Below, in pieces: positions 36,476 to 37,100 of a DNA stretch of 37,100 nucleotides (positions are counted from its first letter, which is position 1; each line of letters starts with the position of its first letter). The notes beneath the pieces are model-generated. The model had not been told where the DNA came from. It did not search any database and saw nothing but the letters and a program-made list of their open reading frames with translations. The position numbers were made by a program, and so were the translations under genes. The DNA comes from an uncultured Collinsella sp. (GTDB lineage Bacteria; Actinomycetota; Coriobacteriia; Coriobacteriales; Coriobacteriaceae): NCBI GenBank assembly GCA_900544425.1, contig UQUX01000005.1:1-37100 (forward strand). The letters are read 5' to 3'.

Positions 36476-36496
36476 GTTTCCGAATGGCGCCGGCTC

Positions 36497-36559
36497 TTTG
36501 TCTCAATCTGTAACAGCTAGGCCCATTTTTGCCGAGTTACTGTTACAGATCGAGACAAA
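36497..36559. repeat. 20-bp inverted repeat containing GTCTC(A/G)ATCTGTAACA
   Basis: Left arm 36497-36516 and right arm 36540-36559, one mismatch, 23-nt loop. Same core as the repeat at 36419, giving four copies in 141 nt. Confidence 0.9.
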
Positions 36560-36589
36560 CCGCCGCAGACGCCCATCACAGCACAGACC

Positions 36590-36627
36590 ACCACGAAGGT
36601 GCATGTATCCCCTTCGTGGTTGTTTTG
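36590..36627 (+). terminator. Terminator-like hairpin in the gap before the cyclo-ligase gene
   Basis: A perfect 10-bp stem ACCACGAAGG/CCTTCGTGGT with an 11-nt loop, followed by TGTTTTG. Confidence 0.7.
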
Positions 36628-36642
36628 CTGTTTACCCAGATA

Positions 36643-36681
36643 AAACCTGCCAAAATAAACCTGTCCCTTTTTGGCAGGTTT
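36643..36681 (+). promoter_or_regulatory. Leader hairpin just before the cyclo-ligase ribosome site
   Basis: A perfect 13-bp stem AAACCTGCCAAAA/TTTTGGCAGGTTT with a 13-nt loop that repeats AAACCTG. It ends 5 nt before GAGGAGG, so it could affect translation initiation. Confidence 0.6.
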
Positions 36682-36697
36682 GCTAGAGGAGGTTGGG

Positions 36698-37100
36698 ATG
36701 GACAAGGCTAAATTGCGGCGAGCGGTGATTGCCCGGCGCGATGCGATTGAGTTGGATGTGCGGGCGGCGAAGTCCGCCGTTATCTGTGCGCGGCTTGTTG
36801 AGCGACTGGGTCGCTCGGATCCCGCGGCACCGCACACCGTTGCCGTCTATGCCGCGATGGGTTCCGAAGTCAATCCTGCCGCGTTTGCCGCGGCGGCCGC
36901 CAAACGCGACTGGCGCGTGGCCTATCCGTGCATGCTCTCGGCAGCCGAAGCCACAGCTCGTGGCCAGCGCATGTGCATGCGGGCAGTTGCTGTCGACGAT
37001 GCGTCCGCGGCTCCGTTTATCGCCCACCCCACGCGGGCCTTCACGGCCATGGACATCGACAGCGACCTCTTCCCTATCGTGCCTGCCGATGTTCTCGACA
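36698..37100 (+). CDS. 5-formyltetrahydrofolate cyclo-ligase, N-terminal part (cut by window edge)
   Basis: ATG at 36698 with GAGGAGG 5 nt upstream; 134 codons visible and still open at the edge. It begins MDKAKLRRAVIARRDAIE, then VAVYAAMGSEVNPAAF (the substrate/ATP-binding region) and WRVAYPCM. These fit the MTHFS family, which converts 5-formyl-THF to 5,10-methenyl-THF using ATP and belongs to one-carbon metabolism. The C-terminal Gly-rich loop that would confirm it lies outside the window. It is preceded by an unusual stack of hairpins. Confidence 0.85.
   Translation, partial: MDKAKLRRAVIARRDAIELDVRAAKSAVICARLVERLGRSDPAAPHTVAVYAAMGSEVNPAAFAAAAAKRDWRVAYPCMLSAAEATARGQRMCMRAVAVDDASAAPFIAHPTRAFTAMDIDSDLFPIVPADVLD

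Overview
This window comes from a high-GC member of the Coriobacteriia and most resembles a gut Collinsella. I infer this from the style of the proteins, the T-box in front of pheS, the mannose-family PTS linked to an FrlB-like deglycase, and many intergenic palindromes; no database was searched. Most genes lie on the minus strand. Pyruvate kinase, an M32 carboxypeptidase, an M16C peptidase and the 5-FTHF cyclo-ligase lie on the plus strand. Long open frames opposite the real genes are by-products of strong GC3 bias.

Layout. 1-1411: two Tad/Flp-pilus-type genes (a CpaE/TadZ-like start cut by the window edge, and a CpaB-like SAF protein). 1611-5778: rsgA and a Ca2+-type P-type ATPase, with a long hairpin between them. 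5779-7745: pyk with its promoter and terminator. 7924-9176: an orphan gene with a Vsr/DUF559-like nuclease core and an AbiEi-like N-terminal half, with a large inverted repeat around its promoter. 9173-12939: a Zn-dependent phospholipase C-like protein, then a nickel/cobalt ECF transporter (NikMN-CbiQ-CbiO) with a promoter and a NikR-like dyad. 12919-17155: pheS and pheT under a phenylalanine T-box, with a structured gap between the genes. 17280-18918: M32 carboxypeptidase. 18991-22718: glmM and a DUF4012 envelope protein. 22868-23890: EamA exporter.

24180-28230 looks accessory. It holds tRNA-Val(GAC), a DUF5710 zinc-knuckle protein, a small zinc-ribbon protein, an HNH endonuclease with an N-terminal sensor-like domain, and an orphan hypothetical gene. 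It ends in a gene-free stretch with a decayed fragment of an AlbA/Schlafen-type ATP-binding regulator beside an array of TTATCTCTC motifs.

28177-33002 is a complete sugar-amine utilisation locus. In order of transcription it holds a HutC-type GntR regulator, EIIA, EIIB, a terminator and a second promoter, an FrlB/GfrE/GfrF-like SIS deglycase, EIIC and EIID. The PTS would phosphorylate a fructoselysine- or glucoselysine-like Amadori compound during import, and the deglycase would release the amine and a hexose 6-phosphate. Last come the M16C peptidase, a stack of five hairpins containing four copies of one 16-nt motif, and the start of the 5-FTHF cyclo-ligase gene, cut by the right edge.
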